DNA from: Entomomonas asaccharolytica
Lineage (GTDB): Bacteria > Pseudomonadota > Gammaproteobacteria > Pseudomonadales > Pseudomonadaceae
Assembly (NCBI RefSeq): GCF_016653615.1
Contig: NZ_CP067393.1
Span: 1,751,673 to 1,815,672, forward strand
DNA: 64,000 nt
Direction of reading: 5' to 3'
Shown here: one piece after another, positions 40,367-49,955 of the stretch
Layout of the letters: each line of letters opens with the position of its first letter
Numbering within the stretch: the stretch's first letter is position 1
Position numbers and translations under genes: made by a program
The notes under the pieces: generated by a model
Databases searched by the model: none
The model's input: the letters and a program-made list of their open reading frames with translations, nothing else
What the model was told of the DNA's origin: nothing

Positions 40367-41288
40367 TAGTAGTTAATAAGCTATCTATCAATAACTGCCC
40401 TGTTTGTTTAGAGGTAAATATAAGTTCTATACGGCTATCCTTGCGCCATTCTGTTGCTTTCCAAGGAGCTGTATCTTCCGCAACAGCATTAACAGATAGC
40501 CAACCGTGATTAGTATGTACTACTAGCTTTGCCCGTAGCCATTGGTATTGTTTTAACCAATTATCTAATTTGAGCTTATCAAAACAATAATGTGGTTGAA
40601 ACTGCCAACCAATAGACCATTCCTCTCGCTGCTCTTGCATATGGCAAACAATTCCCTCAGCCAATTGCTCTTTTTGCCCATTATCACCAGCAATACTATA
40701 TATCTTTTGTGGTGCTAACAGCTCGACTAATGGCTGTTTAGGTAAATAAGATAAGGGTAAATAGCCTTGTGTTGTCCAATACAAATTACATTGTGGGAAC
40801 TGTTTATTTATCGCTTGTTGTTGCTGTTTAGTAATATCTTCTGATTTATTAACGAGCAATAGCCCAGTGCTGTTATAGGGCTGAAAATCTGCTAATAACT
40901 GTTTAGCATCTACTACTTGTAGTAAGGGATGCAATGTTAAAACTGTGTTCCAAGGTTCGGCTTGTAATTGTTTTTGTACTTGTAGAGGATGGCCTAACCC
41001 CGATAACTCTATAAACAGCACATCTGGTTTAGCTTGTTTAAGTAATCGAGTTAATCCAACTTGAAAAGGTGCGCCCCCTGTACAACAAACACAGCCCCCT
41101 GCTATTTCGGTAATAGTGACTGCCTGCTCGCCCAATAAAGCCTTATCAACACCTATTTTGCCAAACTCATTAATTAATACAGCCCACTGCTCATCAACTG
41201 GTTTTTGTTTTAATAATTGTTGGATTAAGCTCGTTTTACCAGTACCTAAGGAGCCAACAATTAAATATGTTGTTATTTTATTCAGCAA
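40359..41288 (-). CDS. CobW/YjiA-family GTP-binding protein (metal-chaperone type)
   Basis: G3E-family P-loop GTPase, about 309 residues. It has Walker A GSLGTGKT at 12-19, the metal-binding CxCC motif CVCC at 66-69, and the NKxD-like VNKSED. A C-terminal CobW domain begins near residue 210. Family members deliver zinc or cobalt to target enzymes; the metal here is unknown, and I saw no Zur site. I prefer a TTG start at 41288, since AAGGTGA sits six bases before it, over a GTG at 41297 with no ribosome site. Confidence 0.8.
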   Translation of the reverse strand: MLNKITTYLIVGSLGTGKTSLIQQLLKQKPVDEQWAVLINEFGKIGVDKALLGEQAVTITEIAGGCVCCTGGAPFQVGLTRLLKQAKPDVLFIELSGLGHPLQVQKQLQAEPWNTVLTLHPLLQVVDAKQLLADFQPYNSTGLLLVNKSEDITKQQQQAINKQFPQCNLYWTTQGYLPLSYLPKQPLVELLAPQKIYSIAGDNGQKEQLAEGIVCHMQEQREEWSIGWQFQPHYCFDKLKLDNWLKQYQWLRAKLVVHTNHGWLSVNAVAEDTAPWKATEWRKDSRIELIFTSKQTGQLLIDSLLTTIS

Positions 41289-41341
41289 ACAAATCACCTT
41301 TCTCTATGCTTTAAACTAGTAAGATTAAAGCCTATTAATTA

Positions 41342-41449
41342 ATATAGCTATTGCTCTATATTTTTATACGTCGTTGAATGACTTCGCCGTACTAGTTGTA
41401 CTGTCTTCAGCCATTCGCCTCGTCTAAAATTACATAGAAACAGCTATAT
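41342..41449. mobile_element. MITE-like palindromic element (about 108 bases)
   Basis: The segment is bounded by perfect 8-base inverted ends (ATATAGCT and AGCTATAT), with partial inverted similarity for a further ten bases. The core is a long imperfect palindrome in which GAATGACT on the left mirrors a GAATGGCT on the other strand, around the centre GTACTAGTTGTAC. It is more GC-rich than its flanks and encodes no protein. It sits between the divergent CobW and mig-14 genes. The shape is that of a non-autonomous repeat; no second copy was noticed in this window. Confidence 0.6.
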
Positions 41450-41489
41450 CATGTTAAAATAACTGCACAATTTATGAAAGGAAAAAGCA

Positions 41490-42392
41490 GTGTTGCTGAA
41501 TAAGTTTCAATGGTTTCGCGAACGTGGTTGGCAAGAAATTGATGCTACTACTTATGAACAAATATGGCAAACCTATGGTGGTAGTGTAGCTACCCATCCT
41601 ACTATTATTGATCGTCTATCTAAATTTGCCAATATCAAAGTACGTTATCTCGGTTGGCAACAAGAGGGGCAATTAGTAGGTGCTATTGCTTGTTGGGGTG
41701 ATTCGCTGGCACTTTCTCGAGACCAATTAAAAAAGCATGGTAAGCGCGGTTTATTTGATCTGGGTAATGCGGAAATTATTTTACCGTTAGCCGACAACAG
41801 CCAAATTACTTTACGTCATAGGGCTCGTTATCTTTCTACCCTTAATCAAACACAAATAACTAACTGGCAAACACAGAAAGAACAGTTAGCTATAGCCCGC
41901 GCCTCTGAAGAATATTCTAAAAAATTTAGATATAACCAACGCCGTGAATTACGCTTATTAGAGGAAACAGGTGGTATTATAAAACCTATTTTAGATTTCT
42001 CTGCTGAACAGTTAGCCAACATCTATTGTGATCTATTTTTTAAGCGTTGGAATTTTCAAGTACCCAGTGCCGCCACACAAAAAGAAGTATTTACTTTATT
42101 GCGTGAGTTTATGGTAGGTTCAGTTATTTTGTTAGAAGATAATCCAATAGCCATACAGGTTTTATACCAAGTAGAATCACCTAAATGGCTGAGTATTGAG
42201 TATGTAAATGGTGGGGTGGATCCACAAGAAAGAGCTTTTAGCCCAGGCAGTGTATTAAGCTTTGTCAACTTACAGCAAGCTTGGCAGCAAGCCAATCAAC
42301 TTAATAAGACATTACGCTATTCTTTTGGTAGAGCAGATAGAGAATATAAAGATCGTTGGTGTAATCGTACACCTGTAGGAATTATTAATTAA
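41490..42392 (+). CDS. mig-14: Mig-14-family protein (antimicrobial-peptide resistance, GNAT-like)
   Basis: 300 residues resembling Mig-14, an inner-membrane-associated protein needed for resistance to antimicrobial peptides in Salmonella and present as PA5003 in P. aeruginosa. The C-terminal half (from about residue 150: YNQRRELRLLEETGG, FFKRWNFQVP) has a GNAT/FemAB-like pattern. The start is a GTG at 41490 with AGGA seven bases upstream. Its stop overlaps the start of the PIG-L gene by one base (TAATG), the same pairing as in Pseudomonas. No catalytic activity is established. Confidence 0.8.
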   Translation: MLLNKFQWFRERGWQEIDATTYEQIWQTYGGSVATHPTIIDRLSKFANIKVRYLGWQQEGQLVGAIACWGDSLALSRDQLKKHGKRGLFDLGNAEIILPLADNSQITLRHRARYLSTLNQTQITNWQTQKEQLAIARASEEYSKKFRYNQRRELRLLEETGGIIKPILDFSAEQLANIYCDLFFKRWNFQVPSAATQKEVFTLLREFMVGSVILLEDNPIAIQVLYQVESPKWLSIEYVNGGVDPQERAFSPGSVLSFVNLQQAWQQANQLNKTLRYSFGRADREYKDRWCNRTPVGIIN

Positions 42393-43822
42393 TGAGTAGA
42401 AAACAGCAGCTATTAAAAAAACATCGACAAAAGAAACGTTTAATCCTAATAGGGTTTGCTATCTATTTACTGGCTTGGATTGTTGCTTGTTTTTTTGTAC
42501 CACTTTTAGCCTGTTTTATACCTTTTATCATCATAGGTATTTGGGTTATCCATGAAGCATGGTTAGCTGATCATTTATTTTACTCACCAAAACAGGATTA
42601 TATTTATAATTTTCCTGCTAATACCTTTACAATCCCTGCACATTTACAACAAGATAATTTACAGATCAATTTAGGTAATTTACCTGATAATTTTGATACC
42701 CTTATTTTAGCTGTTAATTTAAAAAGCTCTTTTATGGGTAATTTATTAGACCCACAAGTGATTATTAAAACCAATCAACTCACTGATCGCCAAGATTTTG
42801 AAAGAAGCGTACAAGGATTACGTTATATTAATTTATCAGGTCTAGCTGATGAATTACAGCAGGGCAATATTACAATTGCTACTAAGCACTGCCATATTAA
42901 AGGTGAATTAACACTTTATGGCTTTACTAACCCTGACTATAGCCAACAGCGTATCATGGTTATTGCACCCCATGCAGATGATGCTGAACTGTCTGCCTTT
43001 GGGCAATACAGTCAATGTCCAGAGGCCAGTATTATCACCCTCACCCAAGGTGAAATTGAAGCTGAACATTACCAACAAACCCTCAACCTAACCAAACAAG
43101 AAGCCGCCCAGCTTAAGGGACGTCTAAGAAGTTGGGATAGTATTGCCGTTCCTTTATGGGGAGGTATTAATCCTAGTAATAGTGTGCAATTGGGTTATTA
43201 CTGTTTACAGTTAAAAGCTATGCACCAACAACCTGAACAACCTTTTGGTTCTAAAGAGTCAGGGGAAACAGATACGCGCCTAGTTCGCCTATTTAACACC
43301 TTACCCTTACCTAGTGATAACGATGGTCTAGCCACATGGCAAAATTTAAAAAATGATCTTACTTTCTTAATTGAACATTTTAAGCCTGAAGTTATTATTA
43401 TGCCCCATCCGCAACTAGACCCTCATGAAGACCATGTTGAAGCTAGCTTATTGGTAGAAGAAGTATTACAAACAACCTCTTGGCAACCTACTACACAATT
43501 ACTTTATGCTAATCATTTGCATGATAATGATCGTTGGCCAATGGGCCCTGCTTATCAAGGGATTGCTCTGCCACCTGCTGTAGACTCTCTACCCGCCTAT
43601 GCACTATGGAGTCCTGTATTAAGTAAGCAAACACAGCTTAATAAAGCAATGGCATTAGCGATGGAACACGATTTACAGCCCCCTTTATCGATTAAAAGAC
43701 GCTTACGTCGTTTAATTCAATTACTTATCACTGAGCGTGAGCATCCATCAGCAGGGGAAAACGAATTCTTCCGCAAAGCTGTACGCAGACATGAATTATT
43801 TTGGGTAAAACCTAGACAATAA
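42392..43822 (+). CDS. dnpA: PIG-L-family de-N-acetylase (DnpA-like)
   Basis: 476 residues. A short N-terminal tail is followed by a membrane hairpin (about 18-55) and then a LmbE/PIG-L deacetylase domain. Zinc-binding motifs are APHADDAELSAFG near residue 190 and the later HPQLDPHEDHVEAS near 345. In P. aeruginosa the homologue DnpA (PA5002), next to mig-14 in the LPS core locus, affects antibiotic tolerance; deacetylation of an LPS or other surface sugar is the likely role. It is translationally coupled to mig-14 and ends at a strong terminator. Confidence 0.85.
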   Translation: MSRKQQLLKKHRQKKRLILIGFAIYLLAWIVACFFVPLLACFIPFIIIGIWVIHEAWLADHLFYSPKQDYIYNFPANTFTIPAHLQQDNLQINLGNLPDNFDTLILAVNLKSSFMGNLLDPQVIIKTNQLTDRQDFERSVQGLRYINLSGLADELQQGNITIATKHCHIKGELTLYGFTNPDYSQQRIMVIAPHADDAELSAFGQYSQCPEASIITLTQGEIEAEHYQQTLNLTKQEAAQLKGRLRSWDSIAVPLWGGINPSNSVQLGYYCLQLKAMHQQPEQPFGSKESGETDTRLVRLFNTLPLPSDNDGLATWQNLKNDLTFLIEHFKPEVIIMPHPQLDPHEDHVEASLLVEEVLQTTSWQPTTQLLYANHLHDNDRWPMGPAYQGIALPPAVDSLPAYALWSPVLSKQTQLNKAMALAMEHDLQPPLSIKRRLRRLIQLLITEREHPSAGENEFFRKAVRRHELFWVKPRQ

Positions 43823-43825
43823 AAC

Positions 43826-43855
43826 AAAAAAGCACCTTAATTAAGGTGCTTTTTT
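43826..43855. terminator. Bidirectional rho-independent terminator
   Basis: A perfect 30-base palindrome: AAAAAAGCACCTTAA followed by TTAAGGTGCTTTTTT. It lies between the convergent dnpA and lysP genes and can serve both strands. Confidence 0.88.
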
Positions 43856-43872
43856 ATTAATCATACAAGTGA

Positions 43873-45348
43873 TTACTTCTCATCTTCTTCTCTAAATTCT
43901 GGATACTTCATTTCTTCATAGCGAATAAATTTGGTTCTTTTGATAAATTTATAACTTAACCAAATGACAAAGAATAAGGGTAAACCAATATATGTAGAAA
44001 TTACCCGTTTCCAATCTATATTATCTGCCCAAAATGCTTGGTAATCTTGCCCTATTACAATTATCATACAAATAATAAAAGCAAAAATAGGCCCAAATGG
44101 GAAAGAGCCTGCTTTATAGGGTAATTTTGATAAATCTAAGCCTTGTTTTACAAAGCCTTTTCTAAAACGATAATGGCTGATAGCTATACCTAACCAAGCA
44201 ATAAAACCCGTCATCCCTGAAATGCTTAACAACCAACCGTATACTTCTTGGCTTTGAAACATTGAGGTTAAAAAGCACAGCATGGCAATTAAGGTGGTAG
44301 CTAATAGCGCATTACGTGGTACACCATTACTTGATAAACGAGCAAAAATTGCAGGTGCTTTTCTATCCCGTGCTAATGCATAAAGCATCCGTGAAGAAGC
44401 GTACATACCAGAGTTACCAGCAGATAATACTGCGGTTAAAATAACCGCATTCATTACTGTAGCAGCGGATAATAAACCTGCATGTTGGAATACTAAGGTA
44501 AATGGGCTTACTGCAATATCTGACTCTGCATTACTTAATAAGCGTGGGTCTGTATAGGGAATTAAAAAGCTAATAATAAAAATAGCAAATACATAGAATA
44601 ATAAGATACGCCAGAAGATACGACGAATCGCAATCGGAATATTTTTACCTGGATTTTCTGACTCACCTGCTGCAATACCTACTAACTCAGTTCCTTGAAA
44701 CGAGAAGCCAACAATCATGGCTACCCCTATCATTGCGGAGAACCCTCCTACAAAGGGAGCGTCACCCATTGTCCAGTTTTTCCAGCCACCTGTTTCACCA
44801 CCTTGCATAATGCCTAAGATCATTAATAACCCTAGTACAATAAACACAACGACAGTGACTACTTTAATTAATGAAAACCAGAATTCAGCCTCCCCAAAGC
44901 CTTTTACGGAGATATAGTTAAGCCAAAACATAATCAGCAGGAAGATAGCACTCCACTTCCACCCTGCTACATCAGGTAGCCAGTAGGCCATGACTAATTG
45001 CAGCGAGACAAGGTCAACCGCAATGGTGACTGCCCAGTTATACCAATAGTTAAGCCCCATCGCAAAACCAAAACCTTCATCTACATATTCTGCACTATAA
45101 GTTGCAAATGAACCGGGGGTTGGCATAAAAGCAGCTAACTCTGCCAAACTGGTCATAATAAAATAGACCATCATACCTACCACAATATATGATAATAACG
45201 CACCGCCTGGCCCTGCTTGAGCAATGGTTTTACCTGAAGCAACAAAAAGCCCTGTACCTATAGAGCCACCAATGGCTATCATAGAGAGATGACGTGCTTT
45301 TAATGTTCGTTTTAATGAGGTTTTATTATTGGTTGCTGCCTGAGTCAT
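43873..45348 (-). CDS. lysP: Lysine-specific permease LysP
   Basis: APC-superfamily proton/lysine symporter with twelve membrane segments, 491 residues from the ATG at 45348. The start RHLSMIAIGGSIGTGLFVAS is near 18-37. Long stretches recall E. coli LysP (489 residues), such as YWYNWAVTIAVDLVSLQLVM, GVAMIVGFSFQGTELVGIA and VMNAVILTAVLSAGNSGMYA, so lysine is the likely substrate. AAGG lies about six bases before the start. The gene follows phoR on the same strand after a gap of about 215 bases. Confidence 0.9.
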   Translation of the reverse strand: MTQAATNNKTSLKRTLKARHLSMIAIGGSIGTGLFVASGKTIAQAGPGGALLSYIVVGMMVYFIMTSLAELAAFMPTPGSFATYSAEYVDEGFGFAMGLNYWYNWAVTIAVDLVSLQLVMAYWLPDVAGWKWSAIFLLIMFWLNYISVKGFGEAEFWFSLIKVVTVVVFIVLGLLMILGIMQGGETGGWKNWTMGDAPFVGGFSAMIGVAMIVGFSFQGTELVGIAAGESENPGKNIPIAIRRIFWRILLFYVFAIFIISFLIPYTDPRLLSNAESDIAVSPFTLVFQHAGLLSAATVMNAVILTAVLSAGNSGMYASSRMLYALARDRKAPAIFARLSSNGVPRNALLATTLIAMLCFLTSMFQSQEVYGWLLSISGMTGFIAWLGIAISHYRFRKGFVKQGLDLSKLPYKAGSFPFGPIFAFIICMIIVIGQDYQAFWADNIDWKRVISTYIGLPLFFVIWLSYKFIKRTKFIRYEEMKYPEFREEDEK

Positions 45349-45564
45349 CATTAACCTTATTAATTTTAAAAATAGCGCGAATTTTAACAAATTATCTTAA
45401 AAATAGCTTAAAAGATTTCAAAATTTAAAAAGGTGTTTTCTAATAACAATGACTTAATGAATTACGATGGCAATAAATACTATTGACGCTAGAAAATTGT
45501 TGATCATCAGGTACTTATGCCATGATCTTGGGGCAAGATAAGTTATTTAGAAATTATTGCTATT

Positions 45565-46878
45565 TTATATTTCTGATGGCTTAATTCTATTAACTGGGAA
45601 AATTAAGCTAAAAGTAGAACCTTTACCTTCTATACTTTTAATACCCAAGCGTCCACCATGTCGCAATACGATGTGTTTTACAATGGATAAACCTAAACCT
45701 GTACCACCCGTTTCACGGGAACGGCTTTTATCCACACGATAAAAACGTTGGGTTAAATGTTTAATATGTTGTGCAGGGATTCCTTGACCTGAATCTTTAA
45801 CCTGAAACACTGCTTCACCATCAATCAGTTTAAAGCTAATATCTATATCACCGCCTTGTTTGGTATAACGTACTGCATTAATGGCAATATTAGCAACGGC
45901 ACTTATTAATTCAGATTCCACACCTGCAATAGCAACATTATCAAAACAATTAACGGTAATTTTATGTTGCCCTGCTGATAATTCCTGTATGGTATTTTCT
46001 GTATGTTCTAAAATACTTTTTACAGCAACCCATTGATCCATAGGGGGTGGTGGGCTGTCTTCTAAACGGGCTAATGTTAATAAATCATTTACCAGTGACT
46101 GCATACGGTCACCTTGTTGTTGCATTAAATCTAAATAGTGTTTACGCTCAGCCTCGTCTAATGGCAAATTCTGTATAGTCTCAATAAAACCACTGAGTAC
46201 GGTTAAGGGCGTTCTAATCTCATGTGACACATCCGCCACAAAGTTACGACGCATTCTTTCAACACGCTCCAATTGGGTAATATCATTGGTTAGCAACAAT
46301 AAGCGTCCTTCATCATAGGGATGTAATTGGATTAGTAGTTTTTGCTCCTCATCATTTCCTAATGCTAGCTTCAACGGTTTTTGATAGTCCTTATTTTCTA
46401 AATAAGCGATAAAATTAGGATCTCTTACTAAATTAGTGATATGTTGTTGTAAGTCTAACTCAGCATCTAAGCTAAAATGTTGTGCGGCTGTGGCATTACA
46501 CCATTCAATTTTATAATCTTCATCAAGCAATAGCACACCATTGGGTGAAACCTGTATCGCCCCTAATAGCTTGTTTAATTGATCTGTACTATTTTGATTC
46601 TCTTGATCACGTTGTTTTAATAAACGCTCAACATAATCAGCTATTTCTTTACTGTAACCAACAAATTGGTATTGGTCTTTATTTTTAGCCCCTTGTTTTA
46701 ACCAACTGATCAACAGATTAAATTGTTTTTTATTAAACCATAACCAACCAATAACAAATACAAAGATGCCCACCACAACAAGAATTGGGTTTGCCAAGCG
46801 CGCGCCCAAATAGACATCAATAAATACCGCTATAACAATATAGATTAGTAACCAAAACAGTGGCTTATAAAAACTCAT
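45565..46878 (-). CDS. phoR: Phosphate regulon sensor histidine kinase PhoR
   Basis: Inner-membrane kinase/phosphatase that controls PhoB according to PstSCAB-PhoU activity. Two close membrane segments (about 8-25 and 30-47) lack a periplasmic domain, as in PhoR. A PAS domain (about 100-205), the HisKA box with phosphorylated H219 in VADVSHEIRTPLTVLSGF, and a HATPase domain ending in GGTGLGLSIVKHIVLRHGG follow. The length is 437 residues. Its ATG overlaps the phoB stop by one base, so the pair is coupled. Confidence 0.96.
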   Translation of the reverse strand: MSFYKPLFWLLIYIVIAVFIDVYLGARLANPILVVVGIFVFVIGWLWFNKKQFNLLISWLKQGAKNKDQYQFVGYSKEIADYVERLLKQRDQENQNSTDQLNKLLGAIQVSPNGVLLLDEDYKIEWCNATAAQHFSLDAELDLQQHITNLVRDPNFIAYLENKDYQKPLKLALGNDEEQKLLIQLHPYDEGRLLLLTNDITQLERVERMRRNFVADVSHEIRTPLTVLSGFIETIQNLPLDEAERKHYLDLMQQQGDRMQSLVNDLLTLARLEDSPPPPMDQWVAVKSILEHTENTIQELSAGQHKITVNCFDNVAIAGVESELISAVANIAINAVRYTKQGGDIDISFKLIDGEAVFQVKDSGQGIPAQHIKHLTQRFYRVDKSRSRETGGTGLGLSIVKHIVLRHGGRLGIKSIEGKGSTFSLIFPVNRIKPSEI

Positions 46879-47576
46879 TATTCACTCTCAGTTTTAGGTG
46901 CATTAAAACGATAGCCTGCCCCTCTTACTGTTTCTATTAAATGATCAGCTTGAACAATGGCTAATCCTTCACGTAACCGTTTAATATGGACATCAACCGT
47001 ACGCTCTTCGATAAATACATGTTGCCCCCATACTTTATCTAATAATTGGCTGCGGCTATGTACTCTATTAGGATAATGCATTAAATAGTTTAATAACTTA
47101 AATTCTGTAGGGCCTAATTTTACTTCTTCCCCTTTATAGACAATTTGCCATAATTCGGGATCTATGGTTAACCCCGCTAATGATACACGTTCAGCACTTG
47201 CTTCTGGTAATTTACGACGCAGTAATGCGCGCACTCTCGCCAGTAACTCTTGGGTTGAAAAAGGTTTGACTACATAGTCATCTGCACCAGCATCTAACCC
47301 TTGTACTTTATCTAATTCTTCACTACGGGCTGTGAGCATGATAATAGGTATTTGCTTAGTTCGCTCATTGCTGCGCCAGCGTCTTGCTAAAGATACACCG
47401 CTTTGCCCTGGTAACATCCAATCGAGCAATACTAAATCGGGTAATATACTATCTACTTCTTGTTGTGCTTTATCCGCATCATCAACAATGACACAATCAA
47501 AGCCTGCATGTTTTAAATTAATAGCTAATAATTCCGCAATGGCAGGTTCATCTTCAACGACTAAAATACGTGCCAT
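46878..47576 (-). CDS. phoB: Phosphate regulon response regulator PhoB
   Basis: OmpR-family activator that binds Pho boxes when phosphorylated. The receiver domain (1-120) has the phospho-acceptor D52 in LLDWMLPGQSG and the conserved lysine in DDYVVKPFS. The C-terminal winged helix carries RSQLLDKVWG and ERTVDVHIKRLR. The length is 232 residues. It starts 2 bases after phoU and so should be transcribed from the pst promoter, giving positive feedback; an internal promoter inside phoU cannot be excluded. Confidence 0.97.
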   Translation of the reverse strand: MARILVVEDEPAIAELLAINLKHAGFDCVIVDDADKAQQEVDSILPDLVLLDWMLPGQSGVSLARRWRSNERTKQIPIIMLTARSEELDKVQGLDAGADDYVVKPFSTQELLARVRALLRRKLPEASAERVSLAGLTIDPELWQIVYKGEEVKLGPTEFKLLNYLMHYPNRVHSRSQLLDKVWGQHVFIEERTVDVHIKRLREGLAIVQADHLIETVRGAGYRFNAPKTESE

Positions 47577-47578
47577 AA

Positions 47579-48292
47579 TTAACCCTCTGAATTTTGAGTA
47601 AGAGATTCAATTTCTTCCATGGCCACATGTCTAACATCTTCGCCTTTAACGATATAGATAATGAGTTCCGCTATATTTTTAGCATGATCGCCAATACGCT
47701 CAAGAGCCTTAGCAATAAACAACAAATCAAGGCTTGGCGTGATCATGCGGGGATCTTCCATCATATAAGTGATTAGTTTACGGATAAAACCACCAAACTC
47801 CACATCAATTTCATTATCACTACGCATAATATAGAGGGCTGCTTTAATATCTAGCCGAGCAAATGCATCTAATGACTTATGTAATAAATCTAATGCAAGA
47901 TTAGCCATAAAACGTAATTCTGCACCCATTAGGTTTCTAGAAATACCATGTTCAATAATTGACTTGACCATACGGGCTATTTTGGTAGCTTCATCGCCCG
48001 CCCTTTCTAAATTATTGGTGGTTTTAGAAATAGCCATTAATAGCCGTAAATCTCGTGCAGTTGGCTGACGACGTGCAATCATTGACACTAGGTTTTTATC
48101 AATTTCCACTTCCATTGAGTTTACTTTATGTTCAAGCTCAATGACTTTATCAGATACTTCAATATCAAAACTGGTTAATGCAGTAATGGCTAAAGTCATT
48201 TGTGACTCAACTAACCCACCTAACTCCATAATCTGGGTAGAGATGCTATTTAATTCAGCATCAAATTGGGTTGAAAGATGTTTATTAGTCAT
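47579..48292 (-). CDS. phoU: Phosphate transport regulator PhoU
   Basis: Links the Pst transporter to PhoR and keeps the regulon off when phosphate is plentiful. The 237-residue all-helical protein has the two PhoU repeats with their metal-binding E/DxxxD-type patterns (ERAGDEATKIARM and ERIGDHAKNIAELI). It lies 13 bases after pstB and 2 bases before phoB. Confidence 0.96.
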   Translation of the reverse strand: MTNKHLSTQFDAELNSISTQIMELGGLVESQMTLAITALTSFDIEVSDKVIELEHKVNSMEVEIDKNLVSMIARRQPTARDLRLLMAISKTTNNLERAGDEATKIARMVKSIIEHGISRNLMGAELRFMANLALDLLHKSLDAFARLDIKAALYIMRSDNEIDVEFGGFIRKLITYMMEDPRMITPSLDLLFIAKALERIGDHAKNIAELIIYIVKGEDVRHVAMEEIESLTQNSEG

Positions 48293-48305
48293 AATCTAGT
48301 TCCTA

Positions 48306-49088
48306 TTAACCAAAACGGCCCGTAATATAATCTTCAGTTTCTTGACGTTGCGGTTTTAAAAATAATTGTTCTGTTTCGCCCACCTCAACTAACTCCCCCA
48401 AATACATATAAGCAGTATAGTCTGAACAGCGTGCTGCCTGCTGCATATTATGAGTTACAATCGCTACAGTATAATCTTGTTTTAACTCATGAATAAGCTC
48501 TTCAATTTTACCTGTGGAAATAGGGTCTAGGGCTGAACAAGGCTCATCCAGTAATAACACTTCTGGCTTAATCGCAATACCTCTGGCAATACATAAGCGT
48601 TGTTGCTGACCACCTGATAAGCTAGCGCCATTTTGATGAAGTTTATCTTTTACCTCATTCCATAAGGCTGCTTTATTTAAAGCCCACTCAACCCGATCAT
48701 CCATTTCCGCATTAGAGAGCTTTTCAAATAGTTTTACCCCAAAAGCAATATTATTATAAATAGACATAGGGAAAGGCGTAGGTTTTTGAAATACCATACC
48801 AATCCTCGCCCTAATTAAGGCAACATCTTCTTTACTGGTTAACAGATTTTCGCCATCAATTAAAATTTCGCCTTCCGCCCGTTGCTCCGGGTATAACTCA
48901 AACATGCGATTAAGGGTGCGCAATAAAGTTGATTTACCACAGCCTGAGGGACCAATAAAGGCGGTAACTTTTTTCTCAGGAATATCTAAATTAATGCCTT
49001 TTAATGCATGAAACTTACCATAGTAAAAATTTAAATCACGAATTGCTAATTTCGTTTTAATTGTTTCATTGTGTGGTTTGATGACCAT
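48306..49088 (-). CDS. pstB: Phosphate ABC transporter ATPase PstB
   Basis: ATP-binding subunit of the high-affinity phosphate importer, 260 residues. Walker A is GPSGCGKST near 53-61, the signature is [14 protein letters not shown], and Walker B is [12 protein letters not shown], followed by the switch histidine in IVTHNMQQA. It lies 6 bases after pstA. It is a standard member of the family with nothing missing. Confidence 0.97.
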   Translation of the reverse strand: MVIKPHNETIKTKLAIRDLNFYYGKFHALKGINLDIPEKKVTAFIGPSGCGKSTLLRTLNRMFELYPEQRAEGEILIDGENLLTSKEDVALIRARIGMVFQKPTPFPMSIYNNIAFGVKLFEKLSNAEMDDRVEWALNKAALWNEVKDKLHQNGASLSGGQQQRLCIARGIAIKPEVLLLDEPCSALDPISTGKIEELIHELKQDYTVAIVTHNMQQAARCSDYTAYMYLGELVEVGETEQLFLKPQRQETEDYITGRFG

Positions 49089-49094
49089 CAGTAA

Positions 49095-49955
49095 TTAACC
49101 TTTCTTCTTAAATAAAATACGCGCTGTCACATTGAGAATCAATATACCAAAGGTAATAATAAAGACACCTGCCCAAGCTAGTTTTTGCCAGTTTTCGAAT
49201 GGGCTCATCGCAAACTTAAAGATAGTCACAGGTAAGCTCGCCATTGGCTGCGATAAGTCGCTAGTCCAGAATTGGTTAGATAATGCAGTAAATAATAACG
49301 GTGCTGTTTCACCTGCAATACGGGCAATAGCTAACAATATACCAGTAATAATTCCTGCGCTAGCTGCTCTAATGGTTACCATTAACACTACTTTCCATTT
49401 GGGCGCTCCGAGTGCATAGGCAGCCTCACGCAATGAGTTAGGAATAAGTGCTAACATATTTTCCGTGGTTCTTACTACCACAGGCACAACAATCAATGCC
49501 AATGCCACAACACCAGCCCAGCCTGAAAATCCTTTAAAAGGTAAAACAATTAAAGAATAAACAAAAAGACCAATAATAATGGAGGGGGCTGATAATAAAA
49601 TATCATTAATAAAACGGGTTACACTGGCAATAATGCCTTTGCCACCGTATTCACATAAATAAACCCCAGTCATAATACCAATCGGCGTACCTATTAAGGT
49701 AGCCATCAATACCATTAGGAATGAACCCCATATGGCATTAGCTAAACCACCTGTATCTGCATTCGGTGGCGGCGTCATTTCACTAAATACCGCTAAATTG
49801 ATACCACCAATACCTAAATAGATGGTTTCAAATAATATCCACGCTAGCCAAAATAACCCAAATAGCATAGCCATCAGTGATAGGGCTAAGGCTATATGAT
49901 TTTTTAACTTACGACGATTATGTTGTTTAACTTTTTGAGGGCTAAAATAACTCAT
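49095..49955 (-). CDS. pstA: Phosphate ABC transporter permease PstA
   Basis: One of the two membrane subunits of the phosphate importer. The 286-residue protein has six hydrophobic segments and the cytoplasmic EAA loop [20 protein letters not shown] near 187-206. The start overlaps the end of pstC by 4 bases (ATGA-type), which implies coupled translation. Confidence 0.95.
   Translation of the reverse strand: MSYFSPQKVKQHNRRKLKNHIALALSLMAMLFGLFWLAWILFETIYLGIGGINLAVFSEMTPPPNADTGGLANAIWGSFLMVLMATLIGTPIGIMTGVYLCEYGGKGIIASVTRFINDILLSAPSIIIGLFVYSLIVLPFKGFSGWAGVVALALIVVPVVVRTTENMLALIPNSLREAAYALGAPKWKVVLMVTIRAASAGIITGILLAIARIAGETAPLLFTALSNQFWTSDLSQPMASLPVTIFKFAMSPFENWQKLAWAGVFIITFGILILNVTARILFKKKG

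Noticed and set aside
45391-45564. Possible lysine riboswitch upstream of lysP
   Set aside because: The gap is too short and shows none of the conserved L-box junction sequences; an ordinary promoter is enough.
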